Assembly: GCA_946055575.1 (NCBI GenBank)
Contig: CAMGGL010000005.1
Span: forward strand, 1-39,506
Source of the DNA: an uncultured Candidatus Melainabacteria bacterium
Lineage (GTDB): Bacteria; Cyanobacteriota; Vampirovibrionia; Gastranaerophilales; Gastranaerophilaceae
Reading direction: 5' to 3'
Length of the DNA stretch: 39,506 bases
Below are positions 23,269 through 32,462 of the stretch, piece after piece (within the stretch, counting starts at the first letter, position 1; every line of letters starts with the position of its first letter). The notes beneath the pieces were generated by a model, which did not search any database, had not been told where the DNA came from, and saw only the letters and a list, made by a program, of their open reading frames with translations. The position numbers and the translations under genes were made by a program.

Positions 23269-25257
23269 ATGAGTATTTATTTATTAGAAGTCGGAACGGA
23301 AGAATTGCCTTATAAATTTATCCCACAGGCAATAGAACAATTAAATAATGGGTTTACCAATTTTTTAAATGATAATAAAGTAAAATTTACTGATATAAAA
23401 GTTTATGCAACACCAAGAAGGCTTGCTGTAATTATTGAAGGGCTTGATGCACAAACTGCGGATGAAGAAAAAATTGTCAAAGGTCCGATAAAAAATATTG
23501 CATTTGATGAGTACGGTAATCTTACAAAGGCTGGTGAAGGTTTTGCAAGAAAAAATAATTTAACAAAAGATGATTTGTATATAGAAGATAATTATGTTCA
23601 GGCAAAAATTGTTGTAAAAGGTAAGGCAATATCACAACTGTTGCAAGAACATGTGCCTTCTATTTTTATGAAACTTCAAGGCTCTCACTTTATGAGATGG
23701 GGTTACAATGATGAAAAATTTTCCCGTCCTATAAAATGGATTGTTTCTATTTTAGATAATGAAGAAGTAAAAATTAAGATTATTGATAAAGAATCATCTG
23801 TTTATACACGTGGTCACAGATTTGCTCAACAAAATTTAGAAATTGATGACCCTAAAAACTATGTAGAAATTTTGCGTGGAGCCTATGTTATTGTTGATCA
23901 GGAAGAAAGAAAGCGTATTATTATTGAAAGAGCAAAAGAAGCAGCTTCTCAATTAGGTGCAGAACCTTACTATACAGAGGATTTGCTGGAAGAAGTTACA
24001 TTTATTACTGAATATCCGGTAGCTGCAGTTTGTGAATTTGACCCTGCATATCTTGATATTCCTGAAGAAGTTACTGTAACAGTTATGGCTGTTCATCAAA
24101 GATATTTTGCGCTGTATAAACAAGGAAAATTAATAAACAAGTTTATTACAATGACTAACTATATAGGTGATGAGTTTGCAAACATAAAAGCCGGAAATCT
24201 TAGAGTAATCAAAGCAAGACTTGATGATGCGGTGTTCTTCTTTAAAGAAGATACTAAAAAACCGTTATCGGATTATGTTGAAAATTTAAAAGGTGTGACT
24301 TTCCAAAAAGGAATGGGCACAATGTATGATAAAACCCAAAGATTGATTAAGTTGTCTAAATCGATTGCTCATGATTTAAACGTTTCAACTTCTGATATTG
24401 AAAGAACAGCAAACTTGTGTAAAGCTGATTTGACTACAAATTTGGTATTTGAGTTTACTGAATTACAAGGCTTTATCGGTGCTGATTATGCAAGGGTTTC
24501 AGGTGAAAATGATAAAGTAGTTCAAGGTATAAAAGAACACTATTTCCCACTTAATGCCGAAAGTGAAACCGCTGCAGGTTTGGAAGGTCAAATTGTGGGA
24601 ATCGCAGATAAGATTGATACTGTATGTGCAGTGTTTGCTGCAGGCAAAAAACCTACCGGGTCTTCAGATCCGCTTGGTGTGCGTCGTGCAGCTTTGGGGG
24701 TTATAAGAACTATACTTGATTCAGGATTAAAAATTGATGTGGATAAATATATAAAAGAAGCTCTAAAACTTCTTCCTGTACAAAGGAATTGTGCTGATGA
24801 GGTTAATGAATTCTTCGTTCAAAGGATGATTATTTTCTTATCAGATAAATTTAGTAAAAATACTCTTGAAGCATGCTCAAATCGCAATCCGCTCATAGAT
24901 ATTGCAGATTATGTAAAACGTGTTGAAACTGTTGAAAAACTTGAGTCTGCTGCACTTTTAGAAAATGCAAATCGAGTTATTAGAATTTTAAAAGAACCTT
25001 CAACAGAACAGGTAAATCCAGTATATTTTAAAGATGCTGCTGAACAAAATTTGTATGAGCATGTTCTTAAAGTTTCTGAAAATTCTGACTATTGTGCATA
25101 TTTAAAGGAACTTGAAGATCTAAATCAAGTTGTGTCAAAATTCTTTGATGATGTATTGGTCATGGATAAAGATGAAAATGTTAAGAAAAATCGTCTGTCT
25201 TTGTTAACATTACTCAAAAATAAATATGATTACTTAGCAGATTTTAGCAAGCTATAA
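23269..25257 (+). CDS. glyS: Glycyl-tRNA synthetase beta subunit
   Basis: Beta chain of the alpha2beta2 bacterial glycyl-tRNA synthetase, 662 aa, needed for tRNA-Gly recognition. The start LLEVGTEELPYKFIPQAIEQL is diagnostic. TPRRLAVIIEGL, FSRPIKWIVSI, the HQRYFAL block, RLDDAVFFFKEDTK and GSSDPLGVRRAALGVIRTIL follow in family order, ending in a helical anticodon-binding tail. It is slightly shorter than the ~690-aa E. coli protein but complete at both ends. The alpha-subunit gene glyQ, usually next to it, is not in this window. It has its own promoter and AAGGA ribosome binding site. Confidence 0.96.
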   Translation: MSIYLLEVGTEELPYKFIPQAIEQLNNGFTNFLNDNKVKFTDIKVYATPRRLAVIIEGLDAQTADEEKIVKGPIKNIAFDEYGNLTKAGEGFARKNNLTKDDLYIEDNYVQAKIVVKGKAISQLLQEHVPSIFMKLQGSHFMRWGYNDEKFSRPIKWIVSILDNEEVKIKIIDKESSVYTRGHRFAQQNLEIDDPKNYVEILRGAYVIVDQEERKRIIIERAKEAASQLGAEPYYTEDLLEEVTFITEYPVAAVCEFDPAYLDIPEEVTVTVMAVHQRYFALYKQGKLINKFITMTNYIGDEFANIKAGNLRVIKARLDDAVFFFKEDTKKPLSDYVENLKGVTFQKGMGTMYDKTQRLIKLSKSIAHDLNVSTSDIERTANLCKADLTTNLVFEFTELQGFIGADYARVSGENDKVVQGIKEHYFPLNAESETAAGLEGQIVGIADKIDTVCAVFAAGKKPTGSSDPLGVRRAALGVIRTILDSGLKIDVDKYIKEALKLLPVQRNCADEVNEFFVQRMIIFLSDKFSKNTLEACSNRNPLIDIADYVKRVETVEKLESAALLENANRVIRILKEPSTEQVNPVYFKDAAEQNLYEHVLKVSENSDYCAYLKELEDLNQVVSKFFDDVLVMDKDENVKKNRLSLLTLLKNKYDYLADFSKL

Positions 25258-25368
25258 TTGAGTTTGCATATTCTTGTTAAGTTTTGTAACTTTAAAATGT
25301 TAAAAGGTCAATTATTTTTTTTAGGATACTTTAAAATATTATAAGATGGAAAATTCGGAAGGTAGTTT

Positions 25369-25683
25369 ATGATAAACCGATTTAAAAATTTAAAATTAGT
25401 TCAAAAATTAAGGGAAAATATTAGCCCGAAATTTCGCTGGTTATCTTTTTCCCATAAAAATACATTAGATAAAAGCACCACAGATTATTTAGAAGCCGTA
25501 AGCGGTGTTAATCTAAAATCACTTTCTGACGAATACGAGCTGGAAGCAATGGTCAGAAACCAACTCAAAGAAGAATTTCCTAATATTGAAAGCATGAAAT
25601 CTTATGAGTTGCTTGTAGATGCTGTCATGCACAACATCAGAAAAAAACAGCTTCAAGCCGATGATAATCTTGATATTGAATAA
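25369..25683 (+). CDS. Small hypothetical protein
   Basis: 104 aa, charged and predicted helical, with no signal peptide, membrane segment or known motif. It carries a basic N-terminus (MINRFKNLKLVQKLRENISPKFRW) and an acidic end. GGAAGG lies six bases before the ATG and a clean terminator follows the stop, so I consider it a real gene. It stands alone between glyS and the ACT-like gene; the function is unknown. Confidence 0.7.
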   Translation: MINRFKNLKLVQKLRENISPKFRWLSFSHKNTLDKSTTDYLEAVSGVNLKSLSDEYELEAMVRNQLKEEFPNIESMKSYELLVDAVMHNIRKKQLQADDNLDIE

Positions 25684-25712
25684 GATTATCGATTTTTTAT
25701 TTATTAACAAAT

Positions 25713-25740
25713 AAAATACCCGAAAGGGTATTTTTATTTT
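25713..25740 (+). terminator. Terminator after the small hypothetical gene
   Basis: AAAATACCC - GAAA - GGGTATTTT followed by a T-rich run: a 9-bp stem with a GAAA tetraloop, 30 bases after the stop. Confidence 0.88.
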
Positions 25741-25780
25741 TGTGAAAATTTTATATAATTCCCAAAATAAAGGAGTTTTT

Positions 25781-26011
25781 ATGAAAGCAATTATTGGAAT
25801 ATCCGTTGAAAACAGACGAGAAGAAGCTCAAAAACTTCAGGATATATTAACTGATTATGGCTGTCTTATTAAAACAAGAATAGGACTTCATGATATGGGA
25901 GAATATAAATGTCTGAATTATGGTGTAGTATTAATTGAAGTAGTTGATAAAATCAATGAAATTTATGATGAATTATCAAAACATTGGAAAGTGCAAATTA
26001 TGCGGTTTTAA
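25781..26011 (+). CDS. Small ACT-like protein of the TM1266 type
   Basis: 76 aa from ATG 25781, with AAAGGAG five bases upstream; the ORF-track start at 25742 is 13 codons too early. The pattern IIGISVENRREEAQKLQDILTDYGCLIKTRIGLHD, then a strand, helix and strand, fits the ferredoxin-like ACT fold of the family annotated near iron-only hydrogenases (TM1266-like regulator). Such domains bind small molecules, often metals or amino acids, as oligomers. No hydrogenase gene is near, so a regulatory link is only a guess. It abuts the convergent TPR gene with no gap. Confidence 0.65.
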   Translation: MKAIIGISVENRREEAQKLQDILTDYGCLIKTRIGLHDMGEYKCLNYGVVLIEVVDKINEIYDELSKHWKVQIMRF

Positions 26012-27613
26012 CTATATATGAAGTGTTTTTTCAAAATCTTCAATGTTAAAATCCGGCTCAAGTTCAAAAGTTTTATCGTAATCTGCCTTAGCTAGCTTTT
26101 CTTTGCCAAGCTGTTTGTAGATTTTATGGCGTAAAAAATATTCTTGAATTTGATATGGTGAATTTTTATTGATTTCCAGTGCTAAATTTATATTTTTTAG
26201 AGCTTTTTTCATGTCGCCTAAAATAAAATAGAAAAAGGCTTTTAATCTATGTGCATGGTAGTTATTTTTGTCGATTTTTATAGCCTTATCTAAATCAGCA
26301 AATGCTTCTTTGTAATTTTTTAGATAAAATTTGACGTGACCTCTTTGTGCGATGCCGTCAGAATACTCAGGGTTAAGTTTAATGGCTTTTTCAATACAAT
26401 CAAGTGCTTCATTATATTTTTCCATACTGCAAAATACTAAGCTTTTGTTAATATATGGCGCAAAATAATCAGGATAAATTTCAATAGCTTTGTTACAACA
26501 CTCAAGTGCTTCATCATATCTTTCTAATTTTTCAAGGCAATTTGCTTTTGTTAAGTATGTTGTGGTATATTCCGGATTATTTTTAGATAAAACAAAATCA
26601 GCATCAGTAATTCCGCCTTCATAATTTTTTGTATCATATCTTGCATCAGCACGCAACGCGTAGAACCATAAGTTGTCCGGATATTTTTCAATAAGTAATG
26701 TATAAATTTCTTCGACTTTTTTGAAATTCCAAAGTCTGTAATTAACCGATGCAAATCCTAGATACATTTCTTTTTGCATATCCGGATTATTTTGGTAAGT
26801 AATTATAGCGTTTTGGTATAAATTTAAGGCTTTTTTAGTTTGGTTATTCAGATAATAATTCTCGGCAAGTTCATGGTAGGTCGTATAATCTGTGTCACCG
26901 TATTTTATTGCTTTTTTGTAATCTGAAATAGCGCCTTTATAATCTTCAGTTAAGTTTTTTACTGCGGCGCGTGATGAATAAAACCAACCGTTTTCGGGTT
27001 CAAGTTTAATAGCTTTATTCCAGGATTTTATTATGTTTTTCTTATCTGTATTTGGAAAATCCAATGCATAATATTTTGTAAGTAAAAGATAATTTTCAAC
27101 ATCATCAGGTGCAAATTTTTGTGCAAGTTTTACATATTCAAGAATTCTTTTTTTGAATAAATTTTTAGATTTTTTTGTCAAATTTTCATCGGAGTAGATT
27201 TCACATAATATTTTTGCCCCAAGCTGTAAATATTTTTCAGGTTTATCTGGTTTGTCTAATTTTAAACTCTGTTCAATTACTTCTTTTGCTTCAAAATAAT
27301 GGTCGTATTCCAGTGCAAATTTTGCCCAGATATAAAATATTTCAGCTCGTTTTGGGGATTTGATAAGAGCAATCATACACAGACTTTGCACAAGGAAATC
27401 CTGCATCATAACTGCAGCAGACTTTGCTTTTTTTACCAATTCTTCTGTTGAATATTTATCAATGTTGTTGTAAATATCTTCGGAAATCTTTAAATATTCA
27501 TCAAAATTTTCAATCTCTCGCACTGGTTGTTTACTGTATTCAATATAGTATTTGTATGCTTTTTCGTAATCCTGCTCGGAGAATGCCTTTTTAAATTTTT
27601 CATTTGCGTTCAT
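26012..27613 (-). CDS. Tetratricopeptide repeat protein
   Basis: 533 aa from ATG 27613, with AAGGA eight bases before it; the ORF track adds 11 codons without a ribosome binding site. After a ~60-residue helical start it consists of about a dozen 34-residue TPR units (for example DEALECCNKAIEIYPDYFAPY and NEALDCIEKAIKLNPEYSDG), a scaffold for protein-protein binding. No signal peptide or membrane segment, so it is probably cytoplasmic. It is the last gene of the minus-strand run from 30524, 58 bases after the GHL10 gene, and may share its transcript. The partner is unknown. Confidence 0.9.
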   Translation of the reverse strand: MNANEKFKKAFSEQDYEKAYKYYIEYSKQPVREIENFDEYLKISEDIYNNIDKYSTEELVKKAKSAAVMMQDFLVQSLCMIALIKSPKRAEIFYIWAKFALEYDHYFEAKEVIEQSLKLDKPDKPEKYLQLGAKILCEIYSDENLTKKSKNLFKKRILEYVKLAQKFAPDDVENYLLLTKYYALDFPNTDKKNIIKSWNKAIKLEPENGWFYSSRAAVKNLTEDYKGAISDYKKAIKYGDTDYTTYHELAENYYLNNQTKKALNLYQNAIITYQNNPDMQKEMYLGFASVNYRLWNFKKVEEIYTLLIEKYPDNLWFYALRADARYDTKNYEGGITDADFVLSKNNPEYTTTYLTKANCLEKLERYDEALECCNKAIEIYPDYFAPYINKSLVFCSMEKYNEALDCIEKAIKLNPEYSDGIAQRGHVKFYLKNYKEAFADLDKAIKIDKNNYHAHRLKAFFYFILGDMKKALKNINLALEINKNSPYQIQEYFLRHKIYKQLGKEKLAKADYDKTFELEPDFNIEDFEKTLHI

Positions 27614-27671
27614 TGGTTGTATCCTTACTGTTTTGTGAATACCCAAAAACCCTTGTTGTTAGTTGATTGTA

Positions 27672-29555
27672 CTACTTTTCTTGGTCGGTTGTCTTTTTTT
27701 TCTTCCAAAACCTCTTTTTTTTTTGCTGTGCAATAATTTGAGGTTTTTGAGGTTTTAAGTTGTTAAATGCGCTAGCCATAAGTGTTGTTGTGTAAGTTGG
27801 TGTAGTGTGCGCCCAGTCAAATAAGATTACCCCGTTTGCCTCAAGTTTTCGGGTTTCATAAATTTGACGGATTAAATCTTCTGATGCTCCGCCCATAAAT
27901 GTTACAAACAATCCTGCGTAAAGGTCTGTGCAAGGTGCTTTTACGTTTTTTACATTGTTCATCATTGAAGAAAGCATCTTGGAATCATAAGTTAAAAATA
28001 ACGGAGTAAAACCGTTTATGTAGTCTTTAACAGACCATGTCCTCCAGTCTTGTTGTTTTGTTGCAAGTGCAGAAGCTAAATCAGGGAAAATTACCGCACT
28101 CACGTATACATTTTTTTGTCTTCCCAGTTTCCCGACTTTTTTTACAAAATTTGTAATATTATTTCTTCTGTACTGATTCCAATCGTACCATAGTACATCT
28201 GCAGTTGTTAACTCAATCGGGTCAACACCATATAATTCATAAAAATCGTTTCGTGCATATTCCGTAAATCCCCACGCATTTTGGTCATTCCCTGCTGTAG
28301 CATTAGGATATCTGATGTAATCAAGGTTAATCCCGTCAGGTTGATATGTTTCAATAATCTCTGTTAATAATTCAAGCAAAAACTCTTGAACTTCAGGATT
28401 TGCAGGATCAATAAAATATCCGTTATGTTCTGAGGTCGATTTTGTTGCCGTCGGAGAATCCGCAAACCTTTTTGTTTTATTGCCCCAATCGGGACGAACC
28501 GATAATATTGAAAACTCCTCATTCTCAGGCGGAGTGTTGCCTACATAGAAAGATTGGAACCAAATATGAACCTTCATATCACGTTTATGTGCTTCTTTTA
28601 TCCAAATTTCAAGCGGATCAAAACCTTCAAATTTTTCATTTTGTACGGTAAATCCGTATTTATTCATTGTTGCACTCGGGAAAATTGTTTTTCCATGAAA
28701 GTATGTTTCAAGAAAAACACTGTTAAAGCCGTTTGATTGCATTTTATCAAGGGTTGCTATGATTTGTTGCTCGGAGGTTTCTGTCGGTCTGACCCAAGTG
28801 CCTTTAAGTTCGCCTTTAATATAAGGTAAAGAGGTCTTAATTGCCATATTTGCAGCATCAATTGCTTCTTGTGTATATTGTTTTAAAATACCGCTGTTTT
28901 GAGTTTCTCCTTGTGCGATTTTTAGGTAATTTTCTGCGGTTTGGATATGCCCCATTGGTAAATTATAGTTGTAGTCTGCTGATTTTTGCATGTAATAATC
29001 TATCATTGATTTTGCTTCTTTAATTTTTTGTTCGGCTTCAAACGTGTAGCTTTCTGAGGTTGTATAAATATAAAGTTTCTTGTTTCCCTCATCTACATAA
29101 ACTTTTGAACCTACTGTTATATTTTGGGTAATCCAATTTTTAGCAATTCCATGCCCGCTAATAACTATTCCGTTTTCGGGAATTGTTGAATCTGCTCCGC
29201 TTAAGGTTGTGACCGTGTTATTTTCGACAATTGCTTCCGTTCCAAATTCGTTAGTTCCTGTATGTAATCCGAACTTTGGGGTATAAATTACCAACTTGTT
29301 AGCACCTCTACCGCCAGGGTAAAAACTTGCTCCTATGCTTGGGTCTATCGCGTTAATATTTGTCGAAGCCTGTTTAAATATAACTTCATTATCTTTTTGT
29401 CTGTATGGAGAAAACGCCTCTAGATCTATTTGAAATTGTTCTTCAATAGGTTGCTCAAACACAACCGCTTGCTCAGGCTCGTTAGCATAAGCACAGTTAC
29501 ATAATGATAAAATTGTAATTATTGTAATAATATGTCTTTTTTTTATTGATATCAT
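27672..29555 (-). CDS. Secreted GHL10-type glycoside hydrolase-like protein
   Basis: 627 aa. A Sec signal peptide (MISIKKRHIITIITILSLCNCAYA) leads into ~230 residues of an N-terminal region, partly beta (GGRGANKLVIYTP...) and partly a helical linker. The glycosyl-hydrolase-like 10 domain (PF02638 type) runs from KGTWVRPTE to about residue 600. It shows a TIM-barrel pattern with GFNSVFLETYF, DMKVHIWFQSFY, PDGINLDYIRYP (likely catalytic acid region), VSAVIFPD and GVILFDWAHT. Such proteins are common in cyanobacteria and are thought to act on cell-wall or extracellular polysaccharide; the substrate is unknown. The C-terminus is strongly basic (KKKRFWKKKK). The start overlaps the upstream TPR gene by ATGA. 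Confidence 0.88.
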   Translation of the reverse strand: MISIKKRHIITIITILSLCNCAYANEPEQAVVFEQPIEEQFQIDLEAFSPYRQKDNEVIFKQASTNINAIDPSIGASFYPGGRGANKLVIYTPKFGLHTGTNEFGTEAIVENNTVTTLSGADSTIPENGIVISGHGIAKNWITQNITVGSKVYVDEGNKKLYIYTTSESYTFEAEQKIKEAKSMIDYYMQKSADYNYNLPMGHIQTAENYLKIAQGETQNSGILKQYTQEAIDAANMAIKTSLPYIKGELKGTWVRPTETSEQQIIATLDKMQSNGFNSVFLETYFHGKTIFPSATMNKYGFTVQNEKFEGFDPLEIWIKEAHKRDMKVHIWFQSFYVGNTPPENEEFSILSVRPDWGNKTKRFADSPTATKSTSEHNGYFIDPANPEVQEFLLELLTEIIETYQPDGINLDYIRYPNATAGNDQNAWGFTEYARNDFYELYGVDPIELTTADVLWYDWNQYRRNNITNFVKKVGKLGRQKNVYVSAVIFPDLASALATKQQDWRTWSVKDYINGFTPLFLTYDSKMLSSMMNNVKNVKAPCTDLYAGLFVTFMGGASEDLIRQIYETRKLEANGVILFDWAHTTPTYTTTLMASAFNNLKPQKPQIIAQQKKKRFWKKKKTTDQEK

Positions 29556-30286
29556 TTTTTTCTTCTTTTATGATAGTATCCTGTATTTTGGTATCTTAAG
29601 GCTTCAAGTTCTCTTATTTTATCTGGCAGATTTTCATCTCCTGTATTTACTAAGAAAGCTTTTTTGTAATACTGATTAGCTCTTAACAAATCACCGAGTT
29701 TTTCATACATAGTAGCCATTCTTATAAGAACATCGTAATTTTCTTTGTAACCGTTTTGGAAAGCCTTATTGTAGAAATATAATGCGCGTTTGTAATCATC
29801 TCTGACATAGTAGTATTCTCCGAAATAGTAATTTGTCGCTGCATTATTTTTATCAATTTTCAGAGCATTAAAAAAATACGCTTTAGCATAGCTGTTTTGG
29901 TTTTCGTAATCATAAACCCTTGCAAGCTGTACCATTGGATATAAATTTCTTGGAGATACTCTGGTGAGTATAAAATATTCACTACCGGCTTTTTGTAAAA
30001 AGTCTTTTTTCTCCCGCTCGTCTTTTGAATTTATTGCCTTATCAAAATAGTAATCCGCTAATTTTAAAGTTGCTTTTTCATCTATTGCGGAGTAATCAAT
30101 AAGTGCATTATCGTACTTAATCTCCCCGTATTCTACAGCACATGCCATATTACTATAAGTGCTCCCACCTATAATGAAAGCACTTATCAGTAATATTACG
30201 ACCTTATAAATCTGTATATGCAGGAACTGTGTTTGTATCATGGTGGTAGAATGAGTAATCTTCTGCCGCAGGATCCGTGTAAACAT
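29552..30286 (-). CDS. TPR protein with N-terminal membrane anchor/signal
   Basis: 244 aa. A hydrophobic segment (YKVVILLISAFIIGGSTYSNMACA) preceded by a basic stretch looks like a long signal peptide or anchor. The rest is about four TPR-like units (NNAATNYYFGEYYYVRDDYKRALYFYNKAF), probably facing the periplasm. Start choice is uncertain. ATG 30286 has GGAG eight bases upstream but lies inside the preceding gene, giving an 83-base overlap; ATG 30241 gives a more normal signal peptide but has no ribosome binding site. It overlaps the GHL10 gene by ATGA, so the two are translated together. Confidence 0.78.
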   Translation of the reverse strand: MFTRILRQKITHSTTMIQTQFLHIQIYKVVILLISAFIIGGSTYSNMACAVEYGEIKYDNALIDYSAIDEKATLKLADYYFDKAINSKDEREKKDFLQKAGSEYFILTRVSPRNLYPMVQLARVYDYENQNSYAKAYFFNALKIDKNNAATNYYFGEYYYVRDDYKRALYFYNKAFQNGYKENYDVLIRMATMYEKLGDLLRANQYYKKAFLVNTGDENLPDKIRELEALRYQNTGYYHKRRKK

Positions 30287-30524
30287 ACAGTTTTCTCCAG
30301 AATCTTACGAATTTATTTTGATTTTTGTATTTAACTTCATCTGCAGTATAATAAGGAGCACCTTGAGCTCTGGCTTTAGATACATTAACTATATCCGTTG
30401 TCTGAGCTGAGTATCCGTTATTTTGTAAAACCGCAGGGTGAGTTGTTTGGTCTACCGAAATGGCAGCATAAGACTGAATTTGAACAGCCATTGATACAAC
30501 TACCAGTAATAATAATTTTTTCAT
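30204..30524 (-). CDS. Small secreted protein of unknown function
   Basis: 106 aa from ATG 30524, with AGAGG five bases upstream. A Sec signal peptide (MKKLLLLVVVSMAVQIQSYA, cleavage before AIS) precedes a short polar mature chain of ~85 residues with no motif I recognise; it contains KNQNKFVRFWRKLYVYTDP. It is the first gene of a four-gene minus-strand run (secreted protein, TPR, GHL10, TPR), has its own promoter and overlaps the next gene. Co-export or complex formation with the GHL10 protein is an inference from position only. Confidence 0.75.
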   Translation of the reverse strand: MKKLLLLVVVSMAVQIQSYAAISVDQTTHPAVLQNNGYSAQTTDIVNVSKARAQGAPYYTADEVKYKNQNKFVRFWRKLYVYTDPAAEDYSFYHHDTNTVPAYTDL

Positions 30525-30543
30525 AGTCACCTCTTTTTATAGT

Positions 30544-30572
30544 ATTATAATATTTTTTTCACACTTAGGCAA
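30544..30572 (-). promoter_or_regulatory. Promoter of the secreted protein / TPR / GHL10 group
   Basis: On the minus strand TTGCCT (30572-30567), 17-base spacer, TATAAT (30549-30544), 20 bases before ATG 30524. It separates this group from ispG upstream on the same strand. Confidence 0.6.
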
Positions 30573-30629
30573 TAATATTATAATTTGTTTACAAAAAATT
30601 TACATGAAGTCATTATAGCATTTTATAAT

Positions 30630-31685
30630 TTATTTAAGTTCGAATTTAATAATTTCTTCGAGTTTATCAAGTAATTCCGCTTCCGGAACTCTGGCGACGA
30701 TTTCGCCTTTTTTAAATACGTAGCCTTCGCCGATTCCGCCGGCAATTCCGAAATCCGCATGACTTGCTTCTCCCGGTCCGTTAACGGCACACCCCATAGT
30801 TGCGATAGTAATGTCTTTATCCAAATCTTTAAATCTGTTTTCTACTTGTTTTGCCAATGAAATCAAATCAATTTGTGTCCTTCCGCAGGTCGGGCATGAG
30901 ATAAAATTCACACCTCGTTTGCGAAGTTTTAAACTTTTCAGAATTTCATAACCTGCAAAAACTTCTTCAATCGGGTTTTCGGTGAGTGAAACTCGTATTG
31001 TATCGCCAATGCCTTCGGCAAGTAGAGTACCTATTCCAACCGCCGATTTAATAATCCCGCCTTTTAAAGTTCCGGCTTCCGTCACTCCTAGATGTAGCGG
31101 GTAATCGACTTTTTCTGCCATTAAACGATAAGCCTCAATTGTAGTCATAACATCTGAGGATTTAAGTGAAATTTTTATCATATCAAAATCGAGGTCTTCC
31201 AAAATTTTAATGTGGCCCATTGCGCTTTCAACCATTTTTTGTGCAAGTGGAATATCTTTTTCTTTTAGTATTTTTTCTAATGAGCCTGCATTTACTCCTA
31301 TTCTAATCGGAATATTTTGTTGCTTCGCAAGTTTTACGACCTGTTCTGTATGTTCGCGTTTGCCGATGTTTCCGGGATTAAGCCTTAGCGCAGATATGCC
31401 GTTATTTATACATTGAAGCGCCAAACGGTAGTCAAAATGTATATCTGCCACAAGCGGAACGGGTGAAAGTTTAACTATTTGTTTAATTGCTTCTGCCGCA
31501 TCCTTGTTTAAAACGGCAAGTCTGACGATTTCGCAACCTGCTTCTGCCAGTTCTTGTATTTGATGTAGGGTTTCGCTTACATTGCGAGTATCAGTATTGC
31601 ACATGGACTGAACGCTTATCGGACTATTATTACCGATTTTTACATTTCCTATTGAAATTTCTTTTGATTTTCTTCTTTTTATCAT
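30630..31685 (-). CDS. ispG: 4-hydroxy-3-methylbut-2-en-1-yl diphosphate synthase
   Basis: Penultimate enzyme of the MEP isoprenoid pathway, reducing MEcPP to HMBPP with a [4Fe-4S] cluster, 351 aa. The N-terminal TIM-barrel part has VQSMCNTDTR and DIHFDYRLAL. The C-terminal Fe-S domain has CPTCGRTQ and MGCAVNGPGE, supplying three cysteines and a glutamate as cluster ligands. It is the compact bacterial form without the plant-type insertion. The start has no Shine-Dalgarno; an extended -10 lies six bases upstream. It diverges from the metallophosphoesterase gene with only 39 bases between starts. Confidence 0.96.
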   Translation of the reverse strand: MIKRRKSKEISIGNVKIGNNSPISVQSMCNTDTRNVSETLHQIQELAEAGCEIVRLAVLNKDAAEAIKQIVKLSPVPLVADIHFDYRLALQCINNGISALRLNPGNIGKREHTEQVVKLAKQQNIPIRIGVNAGSLEKILKEKDIPLAQKMVESAMGHIKILEDLDFDMIKISLKSSDVMTTIEAYRLMAEKVDYPLHLGVTEAGTLKGGIIKSAVGIGTLLAEGIGDTIRVSLTENPIEEVFAGYEILKSLKLRKRGVNFISCPTCGRTQIDLISLAKQVENRFKDLDKDITIATMGCAVNGPGEASHADFGIAGGIGEGYVFKKGEIVARVPEAELLDKLEEIIKFELK

Positions 31686-31691
31686 ACAATT

Positions 31692-31700
31692 ATTTTATCA
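31692..31700 (-). promoter_or_regulatory. Extended -10 promoter of ispG, leaderless geometry
   Basis: On the minus strand TG-A-TAAAAT ends six bases before ATG 31685. There is no room for, and no sign of, a ribosome binding site. Confidence 0.55.
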
Positions 31701-31724
31701 CAAATTAATTGAGAGGGTATATAT

Positions 31725-32462
31725 ATGAGAATTGCGGTATTATCTGATTTGCATGGGAATGCACAGGCTTTGGAAGCGGTAATGGGTGATGTTGTTGAAC
31801 AACAATGTGAGCATGTTTTTTGTTTGGGCGATATTGCGTTAGCAGGACCACAGCCAAAAATTGTTGTTGATTATGTAATGTCACAGGATGCTTCTTGGAC
31901 TGTAATTCAGGGTAATACCGATAAAATGATTGCGCAATACGGGCCGGATGTCATGGATTTTTTGGAAGCTCAATATCCTGTTATGGCGAATGCTATTGCT
32001 GATGATGTAATGGTTTTAAGCGAAGATCACCGCGCATATTTATCTCAACTTCCTCCGATGTTAAGCCTTGATGTTGAAGGTTGTAGTGTTCTGCTTGTTC
32101 ACGGTTCTCCGAGGGCGAATAATGAAGATATTTTGCCTAATATGCCGCTTGAAGTTGTTGAAGAAATTATCGCAGGCACTCAAGAAAAATTAATCTTATG
32201 CGGGCATACACATGTGCCGTGCGGATATCAAACAAATGGCGGTCAGACGGTTGTGAATGTTGGTAGCGTCGGACGCCCGATGACCCATGAGCCAAAGGCT
32301 TGTTATGCTATTATAGATTTTTCACAAGGCTCGTTTGAAGTTCGTCACAGATTTGTTGAGTATGACAATGTTTTAGCAGCACAAATCGTATCACAACGCG
32401 GGTTTGTCGGAGCAGACAGACTGGCTGATATCTTGCTTAAGCCTGTAGAAAGACACGTATAA
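31725..32462 (+). CDS. YfcE/MJ0936-type metallophosphoesterase
   Basis: 245 aa, single calcineurin-like domain with both metal-site motif sets: SDLHGN, LGDIALAGP, QGNTDK, LVHGSPR and CGHTHVPC, ending in NVGSVGRP. These cytoplasmic phosphodiesterases act on small phosphodiesters; the natural substrate is unknown. GAGAGGG lies seven bases before the ATG. It diverges from ispG and abuts the convergent ABC permease gene with no base between stop codons. Confidence 0.9.
   Translation: MRIAVLSDLHGNAQALEAVMGDVVEQQCEHVFCLGDIALAGPQPKIVVDYVMSQDASWTVIQGNTDKMIAQYGPDVMDFLEAQYPVMANAIADDVMVLSEDHRAYLSQLPPMLSLDVEGCSVLLVHGSPRANNEDILPNMPLEVVEEIIAGTQEKLILCGHTHVPCGYQTNGGQTVVNVGSVGRPMTHEPKACYAIIDFSQGSFEVRHRFVEYDNVLAAQIVSQRGFVGADRLADILLKPVERHV

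Noticed and set aside
30204-30286. Frameshift between the small secreted protein and the TPR gene
   Set aside because: The upstream gene has a complete signal peptide and its own stop, and the downstream gene has its own hydrophobic leader, so an overlap of two genes fits better than one broken gene.
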